Assembly (NCBI GenBank): GCA_025966315.1
Contig: JAOPUZ010000048.1
Location: 124,001 to 188,000, forward strand
Direction of reading: 5' to 3'
Source: Frankiales bacterium
GTDB lineage: Bacteria > Actinomycetota > Actinomycetes > Mycobacteriales > Jatrophihabitantaceae
Length of the DNA stretch: 64,000 nucleotides
Below the pieces are notes generated by a model. It was not told the origin of the DNA and ran no database searches. It worked only from the letters and a program-made list of their open reading frames with translations. Positions within the stretch are counted from its first letter, which is position 1. Every line of letters begins with the position of its first letter. Of this stretch, positions 25,849 through 35,447 are shown piece after piece. Both the position numbers and the translations under genes were made by a program.

Positions 25849-26624
25849 GTGGTTTCCACCGCCGCCCCGAAGCGCCGGTCCCGGCGCGCGTAGCTCTCGC
25901 ACGCCGCCCACAACTGGCGCCGGTCGAAGTCCGGCCACGGCGTGTCGACGAACATCAGCTCGGCGTAGGCGGCCTGCCAGATCAGGAAGTTCGACGTCCG
26001 TTGCTCCCCCGAACTACGAACGAACAGGTCGACGTCGGGCAGATCGGGCTCATCCAGGTACCGCGCGAACATCTTCTCGTCGATCTTGTCGGCCTTGATG
26101 CGGCCTTCGGCGGCCAGCGCGGCCAGCGCCCTGGCGGCGTCGACGATCTCGGCCCGGCCGCCGTAATTCACGCAGAATTGCAGCGTCAAACGGTCGTTGT
26201 CACGAGTGTGCCGCTCGGCTTCTTCCAACTGGCTGATGACGCTGCGCCACAGCCGGGGTCGGCGACCGGCCCAGCGGATCCGCACGCCGTAGCTGGACAG
26301 TTCATCCCGCCGGCGAGCCAGCACGTCTTTGTTGAACCCCATCAGGAAACGAACTTCGTCCGGTGACCGGCGCCAGTTCTCGGTGGAGAACGCGTAGGCC
26401 GAGATGACCTTGACGCCGATCTCCATAGCGCCGAACAACACGTCCATCAGGGCGGCCTCGCCCGCGCGGTGCCCTTCGGTCCGGGGCAGGCCGCGCTGGT
26501 TGGCCCAGCGCCCGTTGCCGTCCATCACGATCGCGACATGACGCGGAACCGCGCCAGCGGGCAAAACGGGGGGCCGAGCGCCGGAGGGATGCGGGGGCGG
26601 ATCGGGCCACTCGGATGCTGGCAT
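25845..26624 (-). CDS. uppS: Isoprenyl (undecaprenyl/decaprenyl) diphosphate synthase
   Basis: 259 residues, cis-prenyltransferase that makes the long-chain lipid carrier for cell wall synthesis. Signature sequences are [20 protein letters not shown] with the catalytic Asp, [46 protein letters not shown] and [19 protein letters not shown], then [14 protein letters not shown] Pro-rich N-terminal tail is usual in actinobacteria. It lies 23 bases after recO, in the recO-uppS order found throughout the phylum. Confidence 0.96.
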   Translation of the reverse strand: MPASEWPDPPPHPSGARPPVLPAGAVPRHVAIVMDGNGRWANQRGLPRTEGHRAGEAALMDVLFGAMEIGVKVISAYAFSTENWRRSPDEVRFLMGFNKDVLARRRDELSSYGVRIRWAGRRPRLWRSVISQLEEAERHTRDNDRLTLQFCVNYGGRAEIVDAARALAALAAEGRIKADKIDEKMFARYLDEPDLPDVDLFVRSSGEQRTSNFLIWQAAYAELMFVDTPWPDFDRRQLWAACESYARRDRRFGAAVETT

Positions 26625-26647
26625 CGGACCAACCTACCGATCCGGAC

Positions 26648-27415
26648 TCAACGGTCGACCAGCGGCAGCGACCGGATGCCGCGTTCGAGGTGCCACTGCA
26701 GGTGCGCGGCAATCAGGCCGCTGGCCTCCCGCGACGCGGGATCGTCCGCGGCATCGGCCGAAACCCAGTCGCCGGACAGCAACGCCGACATCAGCTGCAG
26801 CGATTCCAGTTTGGGACGGACCGATCCGGTCGGCCGGCAGTTCGGGCAGACCGTGCCACCGGCAGCGACCTGGAACGCCGCGTGCGGTCCAGGCGCCGAG
26901 CACACCGCGCAGTCAGACAGGGCCGGTTCCCAGCCGGCCAGCGACATGGACCGGATCAGGAAGGCATCCAGGATCTTCGACGAATCATGCTCGCCGCCGG
27001 CCAGGGCCCGCAGCGCGCCGACCACCAGCAGGTACTGGCGCAGCGCGGGCTCGCCCTCCTCGGCGGTCAACCGCTCCGCCGTCTCGCAGATGGCTACTGC
27101 GGCCGTCCAGGCGGAGTAGTCCATGGAAAGCTTCGCGCCGTAGTTCTCCACCGTCTCGACCTGGGTGACCAGGTCCAGGCCGCCGGGCCGGCCGTGCCCT
27201 CGTTCGGCGTCCGGTTCGGCCGTGCGGGTGTGCAGCTGGACGTCGATGTGGCTACCCGGCTCCAACCGCGCCCCGTACCGCGACGTCGTGCGCCGGACGC
27301 CCTTGCCCACCGCCCGGATCCGGCCGTGCCGCCGGGTCAGCAGCGTCACGATGCGGTCGGCTTCGCCCAACTTGTGGACGCGCAGCACCACGGCTTCGTC
27401 ACGATAGAGGGGCAC
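26648..27415 (-). CDS. recO: DNA repair protein RecO
   Basis: 255 residues from the GTG at 27415 (PLYRDEAVVLRVHKLGEADR); longer in-frame readings enter the MFS gene in another frame. N-terminal OB fold, then a helical domain with a zinc site visible as CAVCSAPG and VCPNCRPTG. RecO anneals single strands and, with RecR, loads RecA on SSB-coated DNA. It overlaps the end of the upstream MFS gene by 17 bases, so the genes era-MFS-recO-uppS form one transcription unit. Confidence 0.93.
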   Translation of the reverse strand: MPLYRDEAVVLRVHKLGEADRIVTLLTRRHGRIRAVGKGVRRTTSRYGARLEPGSHIDVQLHTRTAEPDAERGHGRPGGLDLVTQVETVENYGAKLSMDYSAWTAAVAICETAERLTAEEGEPALRQYLLVVGALRALAGGEHDSSKILDAFLIRSMSLAGWEPALSDCAVCSAPGPHAAFQVAAGGTVCPNCRPTGSVRPKLESLQLMSALLSGDWVSADAADDPASREASGLIAAHLQWHLERGIRSLPLVDR

Positions 27416-28622
27416 TCGACCATGGTGCCGCACTTTTGGTCGTCCGCAGCTGAGCGCCGAGCAGTATTGCCAACGCACCGCCCACCAGGGCACTTCCGGC
27501 CGGCACCAGAAAAGCAAAATGGGCACCGTGGGCGTCGGCGATGCCACCGACCAGCGCCGCACCGATGCCGTATCCGAGCGACAAGCCGGTGCCGATCCAG
27601 GTCAGACCCTCGGTGAGGGCCGAGTCCGGCACGATCGAATCAACGAGACCAAAACCGGCAATCAGGGTAGGCGCCACCCCGATCCCGACGACGCCGGCAC
27701 ACAGCGCGAGTACGGCCGGGCTGTCGGCGGTCAGGAAGAGCAACGGCAACACGCTGAACGCCGTGGAGGTGATGACGAACCGTCGCAGCAACGGCGACTT
27801 CCAGTGCCGGCTGCCGTACGCCAGCCCAGCCAGCCCGCTGCCGCCGGCAAAGCAGGCCACCACCCAGCCGGCCGATGCGCGCTGGCCGTGCTGGCCACAG
27901 AACGCGACCATCACCACTTCGGCACTGCCGAACACCCCGCCCATACATACCATTACCCCGGTGATGGCCAGCATGCCCTTGTAGCGTAAGGCGAAACCGG
28001 CCCCGCCCTCGGCCGGACGCTGCACCACCGGCGGTTCCGTCGCGCTCTGACCGGCCAACCAGTACGCGCCGGCGACCACGAGAATCATCGCCAGCACCAG
28101 GGCAATCACCGGGTCGGCATGGGTGGCCAGCAACGTCGCCGCCAACGGGCCGAGCACGAAAACCAGTTCGTCGAAGGCGGATTCCAGCGAATAGGCCGTC
28201 GAGCGCTGCGGTGCCCCGCCCGGCCACACGTAGGACCAGCGGGCTCGGATCAAGGCGCCGATGTTGACGAAGAAGAATCCCATCAAGGCGGCCGGCAACA
28301 ACAGCGTCCAGGTCGCGGTGTTCAGCTCGATGAGCAGGGCCAGTAGCGCGCCGCAGATCACGTGCAGCCCGGTGGAGGGCAACAGCACCCGGCGTTGTCC
28401 GACCCGATCGACCAGCGTGCCGACGATCGGGTTCCCGACGCCGCCGCCCAGGACGTACGCACCGCTGACCAGCCCCGCGATGCCGTACTCGCCGCGCTGC
28501 GCGGAAATGATGAGCACCAAGGCGATGGGATAGATCGCGATGGAGAACCGGGCCACGAAGCCGGCGGCGGAGAACGCGACAGCGCCCGGTGGGGTGAACG
28601 CCGCGCGGTAGCGCGTGATCAT
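27399..28622 (-). CDS. MFS transporter inserted between era and recO
   Basis: 407 residues from the ATG at 28622, which shares a base with the era stop (TGATG). Twelve hydrophobic segments are expected. The major-facilitator signature is seen after TM2-3 as VDRVGQRRVLLPSTGLHV. Substrate unknown; the resemblance is to the sugar/drug exporter-type MFS proteins. An MFS gene is not part of the minimal era-recO pair but occurs here in many actinobacteria. Overlaps at both ends show tight translational coupling to housekeeping genes. Confidence 0.85.
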   Translation of the reverse strand: MITRYRAAFTPPGAVAFSAAGFVARFSIAIYPIALVLIISAQRGEYGIAGLVSGAYVLGGGVGNPIVGTLVDRVGQRRVLLPSTGLHVICGALLALLIELNTATWTLLLPAALMGFFFVNIGALIRARWSYVWPGGAPQRSTAYSLESAFDELVFVLGPLAATLLATHADPVIALVLAMILVVAGAYWLAGQSATEPPVVQRPAEGGAGFALRYKGMLAITGVMVCMGGVFGSAEVVMVAFCGQHGQRASAGWVVACFAGGSGLAGLAYGSRHWKSPLLRRFVITSTAFSVLPLLFLTADSPAVLALCAGVVGIGVAPTLIAGFGLVDSIVPDSALTEGLTWIGTGLSLGYGIGAALVGGIADAHGAHFAFLVPAGSALVGGALAILLGAQLRTTKSAAPWSSAPLS

Positions 28623-29542
28623 CAGAAACCGAGTCGGTCCAGCTTCTTGGCGTCCCGCTGCCACTCGCCGATGACCGAAACGTGCAGGTCGAGATAGACG
28701 CGTTGGCCCAGCAGGGCCTCGATGTTGTGCCGGGCCCGGGTGCCGATGATCTTGAGCCCCTGCCCGCCGCGGCCCAGGATGATGGGTTTCTGACTCGATC
28801 GTTCCAGGTGCAGGGTCGCGAATACCTCGATGAGTTCAGGGTTGTCCGCTCGCGGGTGCAGCTCCTCGACGGTCACCGCGATGGAATGCGGCAGCTCGTC
28901 CCGTACCCCGACCAGCGCGGACTCGCGGATCAGCTCGGCAATCCGGGCCTCGGTGGTTTCGTCGGTGTCGGTGTCGGCGTCGTAGAGCTGCGGCCCCTCG
29001 GGCAGCCGGGCCATCAGCAGATCAGCCAGCAATCCGACGTTGCTCGACGAGTCGGTCCGGGCGGCCAGCGCCGACACCGGTATGACCTCGGCGAAGTCAC
29101 CGAGACGCGACACCGCCAGCAATTGCTCGGCCACCTGCGTACGGCTAGCCCGGTCGACCTTGGTGACCACCGCGATCACCGGCGGACGGAAACCCCGCAA
29201 CTGCTGCGCGATATAGCGATCCCCCGGCCCGACCTTCTGATCCGCAGTGACGCAGAACCCGATCACGTCGACGTCGGCCAACGTGTCGCGCACCAGATCG
29301 TTCAGCCGCTCGCCCAGCAGGTTCTGCGGCTTGTGCAAGCCGGGCGTGTCGACGATGACGAGCTGACCGTCGGGGCGGCTGAGCACGCCCCGCACGGCCC
29401 GTCGAGTCGTCTGTGGTTTGTCCGAGGTGATCACGATCTTCGTGCCGACCAGGGCGTTGGTGAGCGTGGACTTACCGGCGTTCGGTCGACCGACAAATGC
29501 ACAGAAGCCGGAGCGAAAGGTGTTCTGGGTGGGGGTGCTCAC
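28622..29542 (-). CDS. era: GTPase Era
   Basis: 306 residues. Essential small GTPase that binds the 3' end of 16S rRNA in 30S maturation. G1 is GRPNAGKSTLTN, switch region VITSDKPQTTRRAVRG, G3 DTPGLHKP, G4 TKVDR. The C-terminal KH domain includes RSSQKPIILGRGGQGLKIIG. In many actinobacteria era directly follows the cytidine-deaminase-like gene and corC; here those lie about 6 kb to the right with a five-gene block on the opposite strand in between. Confidence 0.96.
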   Translation of the reverse strand: MSTPTQNTFRSGFCAFVGRPNAGKSTLTNALVGTKIVITSDKPQTTRRAVRGVLSRPDGQLVIVDTPGLHKPQNLLGERLNDLVRDTLADVDVIGFCVTADQKVGPGDRYIAQQLRGFRPPVIAVVTKVDRASRTQVAEQLLAVSRLGDFAEVIPVSALAARTDSSSNVGLLADLLMARLPEGPQLYDADTDTDETTEARIAELIRESALVGVRDELPHSIAVTVEELHPRADNPELIEVFATLHLERSSQKPIILGRGGQGLKIIGTRARHNIEALLGQRVYLDLHVSVIGEWQRDAKKLDRLGF

Positions 29543-29588
29543 CGCTACATTCTCTCAGCAACAAAGGGCAATAACTTCGCGAGTTTTC

Positions 29589-29616
29589 TTGACTCGTTCC
29601 AGACTGCCGCTAGGTT
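29589..29616 (+). promoter_or_regulatory. Candidate promoter giving a leaderless fur transcript
   Basis: TTGACT at 29589-29594 and TAGGTT at 29611-29616 are 16 bases apart, close to sigma-A-type -35 and -10 boxes. The expected transcription start, about 7 bases downstream, falls on or next to the GTG start codon at 29623. No ribosome binding site precedes that GTG, which agrees with a leaderless message. Confidence 0.45.
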
Positions 29617-29622
29617 GGACAT

Positions 29623-30078
29623 GTGCCAATCCCGCTGACCTCATCACCTCACCCCGCCGCACCCGAACGCATCGCCGGCAGCGGTCTTCGCGTCACCCGC
29701 CAGCGGGTGGCCGTCCTCGAGTCGATTCGACCGGGCGAACACCTCGACGTCGACTCGGTGACCAGTCGGGTTCGCCTCGCCATCGGCTCGGTATCCCAGC
29801 AGGCGGTCTACGACGTGCTCGCTGCGCTGACCGGCGCTGGTTTGCTGCGGCGGATCGAACCGGCCGGCGCCCCCACCCTGTTCGAGGTGCGGGTCGATGA
29901 CAACCACCATCACGCAGCCTGCCGCTCGTGCGGTGCCATTGCCGATATCGACTGCGCGGTCGGGCACACACCGTGCCTGCAACCGTCATCCACCGAGGGC
30001 TTCCAGCTGGACGAAGCCGAGGTCACGTGGTGGGGGCAATGCCCTGAATGCCAGCTCAAGATCGCCGAGATCGCCTAG
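29623..30078 (+). CDS. furA: Fur-family regulator (FurA/CatR/PerR-like)
   Basis: 151 residues, starting at a GTG at 29623. Winged-helix domain (RVTRQRVAVLESI, VSQQAVYDVLAALTGAGLLRRIE) and C-terminal metal domain with HHHAACRSCGAIADIDC and a second pair, CPEC, for structural zinc. It is followed by a catalase gene on the same strand after 72 bases. This pair is the furA-katG or catR-catA arrangement in which the regulator senses peroxide through metal-catalysed oxidation or through iron and represses the catalase and itself. The choice between peroxide and iron sensing cannot be made from motifs alone. Confidence 0.9.
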   Translation: MPIPLTSSPHPAAPERIAGSGLRVTRQRVAVLESIRPGEHLDVDSVTSRVRLAIGSVSQQAVYDVLAALTGAGLLRRIEPAGAPTLFEVRVDDNHHHAACRSCGAIADIDCAVGHTPCLQPSSTEGFQLDEAEVTWWGQCPECQLKIAEIA

Positions 30079-30150
30079 CCCAACTCGCGCCGGCACCGTG
30101 TCATCCGGCTTCGCGCCGACGCACCTCTCACTAGAAAAGGGAGTCAGGAC

Positions 30151-31611
30151 ATGACCGACACGACCAACACACCGGCCGTCACCACCACCGACGCGGGCAT
30201 TGCCGCGCCCAGCGACTCGCATTCGCTGACCGTCGGCCCCAACGGCCCGATCCTGCTACAGGACCACTACGTCATCCAGAAGATGGCGCAGTTCAACCGC
30301 GAACGAGTGCCCGAGCGGGTGGTGCACGCCAAGGGCGGCGGCGCCTTCGGGTACTTCCGTACGACTGAAGACATCAGCCAGTACACCAAGGCCGACCTGT
30401 TTCAGAAAGGCCGCGAGACCGAGACGCTACTGCGCTTCTCAACCGTGGCCGGCGAGCTCGGTTCCCCCGATACCTGGCGGGACCCGCGTGGTTTCGCGCT
30501 GAAGTTCTACACCAACCACGGCAACTACGACCTCGTCGGCAACAACACGCCCGTCTTCTTCATCCGGGACCCCTCCAACTTCTCCGACTTCATTCACTCG
30601 CAGAAGCGGCGCGCGGACAACCAGCTGCGTGACCACACGATCCAGTGGGATTTCTGGACCCAGAAGCCGGAGTCGGCCCACCAGGTCACGTACCTGATGG
30701 GTGACCGGGGTGTTCCCAAGAGCTGGCGCGAGATGAACGGCTACGGCTCGCACACGTTCCTCTGGGAGAACGCCGCCGGTGAGAAGCATTGGGTCAAATA
30801 CCATTTCAAGACCGATCAGGGTGACGGCAATGCCTACCTCAGCCAGGCCGACGCGGACGAGATCGCGGGCAAGGACGGCGACTTCCACCGCCGCGATCTG
30901 TGGAATTCGATCAAGCACGGCAGCGCGCCGTCCTGGACGCTGCACGTCCAGCTGATGCCGATGAACGACGCGGCCGGTTACCGGTTCAACCCGTTCGACC
31001 TGACCAAGATCTGGTCGCATCAGGATTACCCGCTCATCAAGGTCGGCGACCTGGTGCTCAACCGCAACCCCGAGAATTACTTCGCGCAGATCGAGCAGGC
31101 CGCATTCGAGCCCGCCAACCTGGTGCCCGGTATCGGAGCCTCCCCGGACAAGATGCTGCTGGGCCGGCTGTTCTCATACCCCGACACCCACCGGTACCGG
31201 ATCGGGGCCAACTATCTGCAGCTGCCGGTGAACGCGCCGAAGAGCCCCGTTCATTCCTACAACCGGGACGGCGCGATGCGCTACAGCAACCCGGCCGACC
31301 CGGTGTACGCACCCAACTCGTTCGGCGGCCCGGTGGCCGATCCGACGGCTGAGCTGCCGCACTGGCAGATCGAAGCCGGCGAGGTCGTCCGTGAGGCTTA
31401 CACCTTGCACGCCGAGGACGACGATTTCGGCCAGGCCGGCACCCTGGTACGGGACGTGCTCGATGACGGCCAGCGCGAGCGGCTGGCCAGCAACATCACC
31501 GGGCACCTCAACGAGGTCGAGGACAAGGACATCCTGGCCAAGGCACTGGATTACTGGCGAAGCGTCGACCTCGAACTCGGAGCCACCGTAGCCAAGAACT
31601 TCGGACAGTAA
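30151..31611 (+). CDS. katA: Monofunctional heme catalase
   Basis: 486 residues, small-subunit clade catalase that dismutates hydrogen peroxide. The catalytic His is His59 ([15 protein letters not shown]), the active-site Asn is near 132 ([11 protein letters not shown]), and the proximal heme ligand is Tyr343 in [14 protein letters not shown]. It has no signal peptide and so is cytosolic. The ATG has a strong AAGGGAGT ribosome binding site. It lies directly after the Fur-family gene and is presumably its target. A diiron monooxygenase that leaks peroxide would make this useful, but that is inference. Confidence 0.96.
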   Translation: MTDTTNTPAVTTTDAGIAAPSDSHSLTVGPNGPILLQDHYVIQKMAQFNRERVPERVVHAKGGGAFGYFRTTEDISQYTKADLFQKGRETETLLRFSTVAGELGSPDTWRDPRGFALKFYTNHGNYDLVGNNTPVFFIRDPSNFSDFIHSQKRRADNQLRDHTIQWDFWTQKPESAHQVTYLMGDRGVPKSWREMNGYGSHTFLWENAAGEKHWVKYHFKTDQGDGNAYLSQADADEIAGKDGDFHRRDLWNSIKHGSAPSWTLHVQLMPMNDAAGYRFNPFDLTKIWSHQDYPLIKVGDLVLNRNPENYFAQIEQAAFEPANLVPGIGASPDKMLLGRLFSYPDTHRYRIGANYLQLPVNAPKSPVHSYNRDGAMRYSNPADPVYAPNSFGGPVADPTAELPHWQIEAGEVVREAYTLHAEDDDFGQAGTLVRDVLDDGQRERLASNITGHLNEVEDKDILAKALDYWRSVDLELGATVAKNFGQ

Positions 31612-31715
31612 CCGGCCGTCATCTCGGCATCGTGCGCCCGCCTGTATCGGAATAGTTGAGCGCTTGATCTTCTTTTACTTCTTTTACTTGGCAACGATCG
31701 TCGAAGAGGAGCGCC

Positions 31716-32525
31716 ATGAGCATCGATACCGCCGCACCGGCCGCGCAATCACGCCAGCCGGTGCTGTACCTGAGTCACGGAGCTCCGCCGTTGGCCGACG
31801 ACGAGCTTTGGACAGCGCAGCTGGCGGCCTGGTCGGCCAAGCTCAATCGCCCGTCGTCCATCCTGGTCGTCTCGGCCCACTGGGAAGAAGCGCCGCTGGC
31901 CGTCAGCGCGACCCGAACCGTCCCGTTGTTCTATGATTTCTGGGGCTTCCCGCAGCGCTACTACGACGTCACCTACGCTGCCCCGGGCGCGCCGGATCTG
32001 GCCAGCTCCGTGTCCAAGCTGTTGAGAAGCCCTGGCCAAGCCGTGCACGAGAACGCCGAGCGCGGCTTGGACCACGGTGCCTACGTCCCGCTGGTCGAGA
32101 TGTTCCCCGACGCCGATATCCCGGTGCTACAGCTGTCCATGCCGACGCTCGAGCCGACCCACCTACTCGAGCTGGGGCGCAAACTGGCCCCGCTGCGCGA
32201 TGAAAATGTGCTCATCATCGGCAGTGGCTTCACCACACACAACCTGTCCGCCATCGACTTCTCACTCGGCATGCACCAGGCCGCACCGCAATGGTCGGCC
32301 GAGTTCGACGCCTGGGCCGCCGAGATGATGCAGCACCGCGACGTCGACGCGCTGCTGAGCTTCCTCGACCGAGCGCCGGCCGGTCACCTGGCCCACCCGC
32401 GCACCGAACACTTCGCTCCGCTGTTCGTCTCGCTCGGCGCCACTCTCGACGACACCGGCAAAACCGAGTCGGTCATCGAGGGCTTCTGGGGTGGGCTGTC
32501 CAAGCGCAGCTGGCAGCTCGACTGA
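31716..32525 (+). CDS. Class III extradiol dioxygenase, LigB/DODA type
   Basis: 269 residues. Metal-binding histidines can be seen at His21 (YLSHGAPPL), His55 (VVSAHWEEAP) and His175 (GSGFTTHNL), with His120 (GLDHGAYVPL) as the likely acid-base residue. This is the 4,5-DOPA dioxygenase extradiol family (YgiD-like) that opens catechol-type rings; the natural substrate in actinobacteria is not defined. An AGAGGAG ribosome binding site precedes the ATG. The 104-base upstream gap is unusually AT-rich for this genome and carries the tandem 9-mer CTTTTACTT at 31672-31689. Confidence 0.87.
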   Translation: MSIDTAAPAAQSRQPVLYLSHGAPPLADDELWTAQLAAWSAKLNRPSSILVVSAHWEEAPLAVSATRTVPLFYDFWGFPQRYYDVTYAAPGAPDLASSVSKLLRSPGQAVHENAERGLDHGAYVPLVEMFPDADIPVLQLSMPTLEPTHLLELGRKLAPLRDENVLIIGSGFTTHNLSAIDFSLGMHQAAPQWSAEFDAWAAEMMQHRDVDALLSFLDRAPAGHLAHPRTEHFAPLFVSLGATLDDTGKTESVIEGFWGGLSKRSWQLD

Positions 32526-32560
32526 GCCGGCGGCCTACCTCGGGCCGGTAGCCTGCGGCT

Positions 32561-33913
32561 GTGGTCATTCGGGACAGCGGCACGACGGACAACGGCCAGA
32601 TCCGTCGCGCGCGACTGGTCGTGTTGCTGGTGTCGGCGGCGATGCTCATCCCGAAATTGCTGGTGGCCTGGCGGACGTTCGGGACGATCGACATCGAGCA
32701 CTGGTTCGACTTCCTGCATGCCGTGCACCAGCACGGGCCGGTCGGCATCTACAGCGTGACGTTCCAGCGCTCGCTGTACAACCACCCGCCGCTCGTCGGC
32801 TATTACCTGATCGCGTTGGGCTCCGCTCAGCACATCGGATTGTCCTTCCCCTTTGTGCTGCGGGCGATGTCCTGCCTGGCCGATGTCGCCAGCGCCATGC
32901 TGGTGTTCGAGATCATGCGGCGCCGTGGCCCGATCGGGATCGCGCTCACCGCGGGCGTCGCCGTGGCCCTGAGCCCGGTCCTGTTCATCGTCTCGGCCTA
33001 CCACGGCAACACCGATCCGGTGTTCCTGATGCTGGTGCTACTAGCGGCCTATTTGTTGGTCGACCGCGCTCAACCGGTGCTGGCCGGGGCCGCCATCGCG
33101 CTGTCTCTCGGCGTGAAGATCGTCCCCGTGGTGGTCCTGCCCTGCCTGCTGGTCTACGCCCTGACCCGCGGCCGGCCGGTGCTGGTGCGCTTCGTCGCGG
33201 CTGGCGCGGTGGTATCGCTGGTGTTCTGGACGCCCGCCTTGCTCAGCGAGTGGGGGCCGCTGCGCCAGAACGTGCTCGGCTACGCCGGGACGAACAACTT
33301 CGAATGGGGACTGGCCCAGATCGGGCAATGGACCGGCCAACCCGGCTGGGCACGGTTCCTGGAAGGCAGCGGGCGCACGCTGATCGTCGCCCTGTGCGCG
33401 GTGCTGCCGGCCGTGTTGTTGTGGCGCCGTCCGCAGCGGATCATGCCGGCGCTCGGCCTGGCCTTGACCGGTTTCCTCGCCCTCACCCCGACCTTCGGGA
33501 CGCAGTACCTGGCCTGGGGCGCCGCACCGGTCTTCCTGCTGGGCGCTGGGGCGAGGACAACACGCCGCTCAACCGGTCGCTGGCCGCGCTGGGCGCTGTC
33601 CCTGGGCGGCGGCCTGGCCTTCAACGTCCTGAGTGGGCTGCTGATATTTCACGCCTACAACCGCTGGAGCGGCGGCCTGCCCTGGTACCGAGCGACCTCG
33701 TGGGGATTCACCCACGACGAGCGGGTCTTCGGGATCGTCGTGTGGGCGTTGTTGCTGCTGGCGCTCGGTGAAGGTATCCGGCAGCTGATCCGCGCCGACG
33801 TAACCACCCGCTCCGTACCACCGACCAGCGCGGCGTCCGGCCCCGCGGCGGCGGCGGCCCCGCCTGCGGCGCGGTTAAGCTCGGGCATGCCTTCGGTACG
33901 AGACCACACATGA
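32561..33913 (+). CDS. GT-C-type membrane glycosyltransferase
   Basis: 450 residues with about ten membrane segments. A first-loop acidic pair typical of GT-C enzymes is present (FGTIDIEHWFDF), and YHGNTDPVFLMLVLLAAYLL resembles the loop-and-helix of the GT87 or PMT-like mannosyltransferases that use polyprenyl-phosphate sugars outside the membrane. The last 50 residues are low complexity (Ala/Pro/Ser). The stop overlaps the next gene by 4 bases. Together they look like a donor-making enzyme plus an acceptor-side transferase for cell-envelope glycans; the acceptor is unknown. Confidence 0.78.
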   Translation: MVIRDSGTTDNGQIRRARLVVLLVSAAMLIPKLLVAWRTFGTIDIEHWFDFLHAVHQHGPVGIYSVTFQRSLYNHPPLVGYYLIALGSAQHIGLSFPFVLRAMSCLADVASAMLVFEIMRRRGPIGIALTAGVAVALSPVLFIVSAYHGNTDPVFLMLVLLAAYLLVDRAQPVLAGAAIALSLGVKIVPVVVLPCLLVYALTRGRPVLVRFVAAGAVVSLVFWTPALLSEWGPLRQNVLGYAGTNNFEWGLAQIGQWTGQPGWARFLEGSGRTLIVALCAVLPAVLLWRRPQRIMPALGLALTGFLALTPTFGTQYLAWGAAPVFLLGAGARTTRRSTGRWPRWALSLGGGLAFNVLSGLLIFHAYNRWSGGLPWYRATSWGFTHDERVFGIVVWALLLLALGEGIRQLIRADVTTRSVPPTSAASGPAAAAAPPAARLSSGMPSVRDHT

Positions 33914-35394
33914 TCGAGCCCGAGGCCCGCATCGGAATCGCCGTCGTCGCCTACAACGCGGCGTCGACGCTGCTGGCCACGCTCGACCGTATCCCGCAGG
34001 ACTTCCGATCCCGGATCACCGAGGTGATCGTCAGCGACGACGGCAGCCGGGACGACACGTTCGAACTGGGCCAGTCCTGGGCGGCCCGCCCTGAGACGCC
34101 CCCCACCCACGTGATCCGGCATCCCAAGAACCTCGGTTACGGCGGCAACCAGAAAGCCGTCTACGCGCTGGCGATCGAGCACGGCCTCGACATCGTCGTC
34201 CTCTTGCACGGGGACGGCCAGTACGCGCCGGAATGCCTGCCGGACATGGTCGCGCCATTCAATGACACCGAATGCGCCGCGGTATTCGGCTCCCGCATGA
34301 TCAATCCGCGGGCGGCCAAAGAGGGCGGCATGCCGCTGTACAAGCGGGTCGGCAACCGGGTGCTCACGCGCTTCGAGAACCGGGTGCTCGGTACCGATCT
34401 GACGGAGTTCCACTCCGGCTACCGCGCATATTCGACCAAGATCCTGCGCGAGATCCCGTTCGCGGCCAACAGCGACGGCTTCGACTTCGACACCCAGATA
34501 ATCGCCCAGGTGCTGCACGCCGGCGGCAAGATCACCGAGATCCCGATCCCGACGTACTACGGGGACGAAATCTGTTACGTCAACGGGGTGAAGTACGCCC
34601 GCGACGTGGTGAAGGACGTGCTCGAATACAAGCTGGCCGTTCGCGGTTTCGGTGTGTCCGACTGGGTTCCCAAGCCCGACGAGTACAACTTCAAAGAGGG
34701 CGACGGCTCGTCGCACGCCATGATCCTTCAGATGCTCGCCGGCGCTGCGAACTCGCGAATCCTGGACGTCGGCTGCTCCGGCGGTTTGCTGGCTGAGCAG
34801 ATCCGGTCCGCCGGTCACTATGTGGTCGGGGTGGACGCCCTCGAGATTCCCGGGGTGCGCGATCGCACCGACGCGTTCTACGTGGTCGACCTGGACCGCG
34901 GCCTACCCGACCGCATCGGCACCGGCTTCGACTATGTGATTGCCGGCGACGTTATCGAACATCTGGCCCACCCAAGCCGGGCGTTGCAGGATATGCGCGC
35001 GGTACTTCGCCCGTCAGGTCAGCTGTTGCTGTCCGTACCGAACTTCGCGCACTGGTATCCGAGAACTCGCGTGCTGCTCGGTGCGTTCGGCTATGACCGT
35101 CGCGGCATTCTCGACGACACCCACCTGCGGTTCTTCACGAGGAACACGCTGCGCCGGCTTGTCCGCTCGGCCGGCTTCGACGTCCTCGACGAACGGGCGA
35201 CCGGCTTGCCGCTGCCCAACACGGTGCCGGGCCAGCGGGCCGGCGCGTTGATAAGGCGCCTGGACGACCGCCTCGTGCGGCTGCGGCCGACCCTGTTCGG
35301 CTACCAGCACGTGCTGCGCCTCACCCCGCACGCCGAGGCGGCCATCCACGTCGAGCAGTTCGGCGCCGGCGTCGTGTCCGGCCGAACCAGCTAA
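33910..35394 (+). CDS. Fusion of GT2 glycosyltransferase and class I SAM methyltransferase
   Basis: 494 residues. Residues 1-230 are a family 2 glycosyltransferase like dolichyl-phosphate mannose synthase: GIAVVAYNAASTLLATLD, VIVSDDGSRDDTF, NLGYGGNQKAVYALA and LLHGDGQYAPE, the DxD-type site. From about 270 the methyltransferase begins with ILDVGCSGGLLAEQIRSAGH (SAM loop), continuing with VIAGDVIEHLAHPSRALQDM and the LLLSVPNFAHWYPRT strand typical of Methyltransf_11/23 enzymes. The protein could make a lipid-linked sugar and also methylate a glycan or lipid. It starts inside the stop of the membrane glycosyltransferase gene. Confidence 0.86.
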   Translation: MIEPEARIGIAVVAYNAASTLLATLDRIPQDFRSRITEVIVSDDGSRDDTFELGQSWAARPETPPTHVIRHPKNLGYGGNQKAVYALAIEHGLDIVVLLHGDGQYAPECLPDMVAPFNDTECAAVFGSRMINPRAAKEGGMPLYKRVGNRVLTRFENRVLGTDLTEFHSGYRAYSTKILREIPFAANSDGFDFDTQIIAQVLHAGGKITEIPIPTYYGDEICYVNGVKYARDVVKDVLEYKLAVRGFGVSDWVPKPDEYNFKEGDGSSHAMILQMLAGAANSRILDVGCSGGLLAEQIRSAGHYVVGVDALEIPGVRDRTDAFYVVDLDRGLPDRIGTGFDYVIAGDVIEHLAHPSRALQDMRAVLRPSGQLLLSVPNFAHWYPRTRVLLGAFGYDRRGILDDTHLRFFTRNTLRRLVRSAGFDVLDERATGLPLPNTVPGQRAGALIRRLDDRLVRLRPTLFGYQHVLRLTPHAEAAIHVEQFGAGVVSGRTS

Positions 35395-35411
35395 CCCGGT
35401 CAGCCGTACCG

Positions 35412-35447
35412 GCCGGATCAGCCGGATCAGCCGGATCAGCCGGATCA
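35412..35447. repeat. Four tandem copies of a 9-bp unit
   Basis: GCCGGATCA occurs four times without interruption at 35412-35447, between two convergent genes. The last copy contains the stop codon of the deaminase-like gene on the minus strand. Copy number could vary by slippage. Confidence 0.85.
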
